From positions 1 to 47,010 of the forward strand of contig NZ_ACQT01000014.1 of the NCBI RefSeq assembly GCF_000175235.1: a DNA stretch of 47,010 bases, in the 5' to 3' direction. Source of the DNA: Acidovorax delafieldii 2AN. Its GTDB lineage: Bacteria; Pseudomonadota; Gammaproteobacteria; Burkholderiales; Burkholderiaceae_C. The notes under the pieces are model-generated. The model had not been told where the DNA came from, did no database searches, and saw nothing but the letters and a program-made list of their open reading frames with translations. Positions within the stretch are counted from its first letter, which is position 1; each line of letters opens with the position of its first letter. The position numbers and the translations under genes are program-made. Of the stretch, positions 45,013 through 47,010 are shown one piece after another.

Positions 45013-46746
45013 ATGCCGCACAGCGTCAACCTGATCAACACCATCGCTGCCGCGCTGGGCCTGGCCCTGGTGCTGGGTTTTGCGGCAACGCGTGCAAGGC
45101 TGCCGGCGCTGGTGGGCTATCTGCTTGCGGGCGTGGTGATTGGCCCGTTCACGCCGGGCTTCGTGGCCGACGCGGCCATGGCCAGCCAGCTGGCCGAAAT
45201 TGGCGTGATGCTGCTGATGTTCGGCGTGGGGTTGCATTTCTCGCTGGGCGACCTGCTGGCGGTTCGCAAGATCGCCGTGCCGGGCGCGGTGGTGCAGATT
45301 CTTGTGGCAACCGCGCTCGGCACGGCGGTGGCATCGTGGTGGGGGTGGCACTTGGGCGCGGCCCTCGTCTTTGGCATTTCGCTGTCGGTGGCCAGTACGG
45401 TGGTGCTGCTGCGGGCGCTGGAAGCACTGGGCATTCTGGACACCTACACCGGCCGCATCGCGGTGGGCTGGCTCGTGGTCGAGGACCTGGCCATGGTGCT
45501 GGTCCTGGTGCTCCTTCCTCCTCTGGCGGGCAGCCTGGGCGGCGTCGCGGCGGCGCCGGGGGCGGCCAGCGTCTGGTCCACCCTGGGCTGGACGGCGTTG
45601 CAGGTGGGCGGGTTTGTGGCACTCATGCTGGTGGTGGGGCGGCGGGTGTTTCCGTGGGTGCTGTGGCAGGTGGCGCGCACGGGTTCGCGCGAACTGTTCA
45701 CGCTGTGCGTGGTGGCGGCGGCCGTGGGCATAGCCTTCGGGTCTGCGGCGCTTTTTGGGGTGTCGTTCGCGCTGGGGGCGTTCTTTGCCGGCATGGTGAT
45801 GCGCGAATCGCAGTTCAGCCACCGTGCGGCGCAAGAGTCGCTGCCGCTGCGCGACGCCTTTGCAGTGTTGTTCTTCGTGTCGGTGGGCATGCTGTTCGAT
45901 CCGTCCGTCATGTGGGAGCGGCCCCTGCAGGTGCTGGCTGTGGTGGCCATCATTCTGGTGGGCAAGTCGCTGGCGGCTGCCGCGCTGGTACTGGCGCTTC
46001 GCTATCCGCTGCACACGGCGCTCACGGTTTCTGCAAGCCTGGCGCAGATTGGTGAGTTCTCTTTCATCCTGGTGGGGCTGGGCACGTCGCTGGGCCTGCT
46101 GCCGCGCGAAGGCGCCAGCCTGGTGTTGGCGGGGGCCCTGTTTTCCATTGCGCTCAATCCGCTGGTGTTCCGGGCAATGGCGCCGCTGCAGAAGTGGTTG
46201 CTGGCGCGCTCGGCGCTTGCGCGGCGGCTCGAGCAGCGCGATGACCCGTTGGCCGAGCTGCCCAGCACCACGGACGAGCGCTATCTGGCGCGCCAGGTGG
46301 TGCTGGTGGGGTACGGCCGCGTGGGGCGGCGCATCGCAGCCGTTCTGGCTGCGCACGACATTCCGCTCGTCGTGGCAGAGCACAACCGCGAGGTGGTGGA
46401 GCGGTTGCGTGCCAGGGGCATTGCGGCCGTTTTTGGCGATGCGGTGGACCCGGCCGTGCTGGTGCAGGCCCACATTGCGCGGGCCTGCATGCTCGTCATC
46501 GCCGCGCCCGACACGCTTGACGTGCAGCAGATCATCACCACCGCGCGCATGCTGAACCCCGCGATCGAGACGGTGGTTCGCAGCCGTGGCGAAGAAGAGG
46601 CGCGCCGGATCGAGAAAGACTGCGACACGACGGTGTTCGTGGGCGAGGAAACGCTGGCCCAGGCCATTGCGGGCCATGTGCTCGCCCGCGCCGCAACGCG
46701 GGCCGCCCGTGCCACGTCGTCAGGTGGACTGCCGGGATCGACCTGA
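45013..46746 (+). CDS. ybaL: CPA2-family K+/H+ antiporter with TrkA-N domain (YbaL-like)
   Basis: 577 residues. Residues 1-390 form about 12 membrane segments of a monovalent cation:proton antiporter-2: GYLLAGVVIGPFTPGFVADA, LMFGVGLHFSLGDLLAVRKI, STVVLLRALEALGIL, WLVVEDLAMVLVLVLLPPLA, SFALGAFFAGMVMRESQFSH and FFVSVGMLFDPS, all closely matching E. coli YbaL. Residues about 430-550 are a TrkA-N (Rossmann) nucleotide-binding domain with GYGRVGRRI. It exports K+ in exchange for protons under control by bound nucleotide. It is a normal host gene and marks the chromosome right of the prophage. Confidence 0.92.
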   Translation: MPHSVNLINTIAAALGLALVLGFAATRARLPALVGYLLAGVVIGPFTPGFVADAAMASQLAEIGVMLLMFGVGLHFSLGDLLAVRKIAVPGAVVQILVATALGTAVASWWGWHLGAALVFGISLSVASTVVLLRALEALGILDTYTGRIAVGWLVVEDLAMVLVLVLLPPLAGSLGGVAAAPGAASVWSTLGWTALQVGGFVALMLVVGRRVFPWVLWQVARTGSRELFTLCVVAAAVGIAFGSAALFGVSFALGAFFAGMVMRESQFSHRAAQESLPLRDAFAVLFFVSVGMLFDPSVMWERPLQVLAVVAIILVGKSLAAAALVLALRYPLHTALTVSASLAQIGEFSFILVGLGTSLGLLPREGASLVLAGALFSIALNPLVFRAMAPLQKWLLARSALARRLEQRDDPLAELPSTTDERYLARQVVLVGYGRVGRRIAAVLAAHDIPLVVAEHNREVVERLRARGIAAVFGDAVDPAVLVQAHIARACMLVIAAPDTLDVQQIITTARMLNPAIETVVRSRGEEEARRIEKDCDTTVFVGEETLAQAIAGHVLARAATRAARATSSGGLPGST

Positions 46747-46754
46747 ATTCCGGA

Positions 46755-46968
46755 GAAAATTGGCTGTAGCGCTTATGCAGCAAGCGCCATGCGCTATTGT
46801 TTTTGAACGGATTGCCGGGCACTTGGTTGCGTCGCCAGTGTGCACACCTGTGGGTGGCCAGAAGAAATTCGCACGCAACGCTGTGGGAGGGGCGTGCGGC
46901 GGCAGGGCAACAGGGGGCGCCTGCGGTAACGTTTTTTGGTCGAATCGTGCTGCAGCGCTTATGCATCC
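46755..46968. repeat. Two copies of a short chromosomal repeat
   Basis: GGCTGTAGCGCTTATGCA at about 46759-46776 and GCTGCAGCGCTTATGCA at about 46949-46965 share GCTGYAGCGCTTATGCA. The first is followed by AAGCGCCATGCGC, partly palindromic. Repeats with AGCGCTTAT cores are, to my knowledge, frequent between genes in Acidovorax-type genomes. No gene is seen in 46747-47010. Confidence 0.5.
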
Positions 46969-47010
46969 GGCAGGGAGTGCTCTTGTCTTTGATGAGATGC
47001 TCCCATGCTT

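Noticed and set aside
1-47010. CRISPR arrays or complete rRNA or tRNA genes
   Set aside because: No regularly spaced direct repeats and no complete tRNA; the only tRNA sequence is the 5' half at 44776-44819.

Overview
The window is almost entirely one prophage, followed by a short piece of host chromosome. The host looks like a Betaproteobacterium of the Comamonadaceae, probably Acidovorax or a close relative. This rests on the high GC content, the Burkholderiales character of most phage proteins, and short repeats near the right end of a kind I associate with Acidovorax chromosomes; it is an inference. The phage is a temperate podovirus that mixes a P22-type portal, ejection-protein position and immI region with an N4-gp56/BPP-1/Bcep22-like capsid. 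No integrase is present, so the left phage end and its att site lie before position 1.

Layout. 1-2034 is the leftward early arm: a strong promoter (1980-2008) overlapped by repressor operators, a structured leader of about 250 nt, and small genes separated by leftward terminators. 2062-4311 holds small accessory genes, a P63C-domain gene with a palindrome in its promoter, and a secreted HNH protein. 4355-5388 is the immunity switch: a CI-type S24 repressor and a Cro-like gene, with three operators between them. 5463-12256 is the rightward early/replication arm: HNH-AP2 protein, HTH regulator, primosome-loader-like protein with a (GV)n repeat, DnaB helicase, an HNH-RuvC fusion, a DUF1367 protein, a Ref-like nuclease and a winged-helix candidate late regulator. 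12310-20412 is packaging and head (terS, terL, portal, DEDDh exonuclease, scaffold, N4-gp56-type capsid). 20504-30432 is neck and tail. 30505-35009 holds two large ejection-type proteins. 35041-38300 is an accessory island with a complete P22 immI-like unit (mnt-like gene leftward, arc-like and ant rightward, predicted sar-like antisense RNA). 38470-40981 is tail fibre. 41092-43067 is lysis (holin, SAR-type endolysin, spanin pair with nested Rz1). 43164-44609 closes the phage. A tRNA-Arg(UCU) 5' half at 44776-44819 marks the probable attR, and 45013-46746 is a host ybaL-like K+/H+ antiporter.

How it works together. The CI-like repressor should bind the 15-bp palindrome TTTAGCAATGCTAAA, found between cI and cro and again at the leftward promoter, as in lambda OR and OL. 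A second, P22-like circuit (Mnt/Arc/Ant plus antisense RNA) could inactivate the repressor.

The most unusual signal is a bipartite element repeated five times: a C-tract, GGTTCGAC, 17 nt, GAACACT, then (in four copies) 7-8 nt to the ATG. It stands only before the first gene of each late sub-operon: terS, a tail hub gene, the first ejection gene, the tail-fibre cluster and the holin. In four copies an inverted repeat with compensating arm changes abuts the start codon and there is no normal ribosome-binding site. The simplest reading is a phage-specific late promoter giving leaderless mRNAs, possibly driven by the winged-helix protein just before terS.
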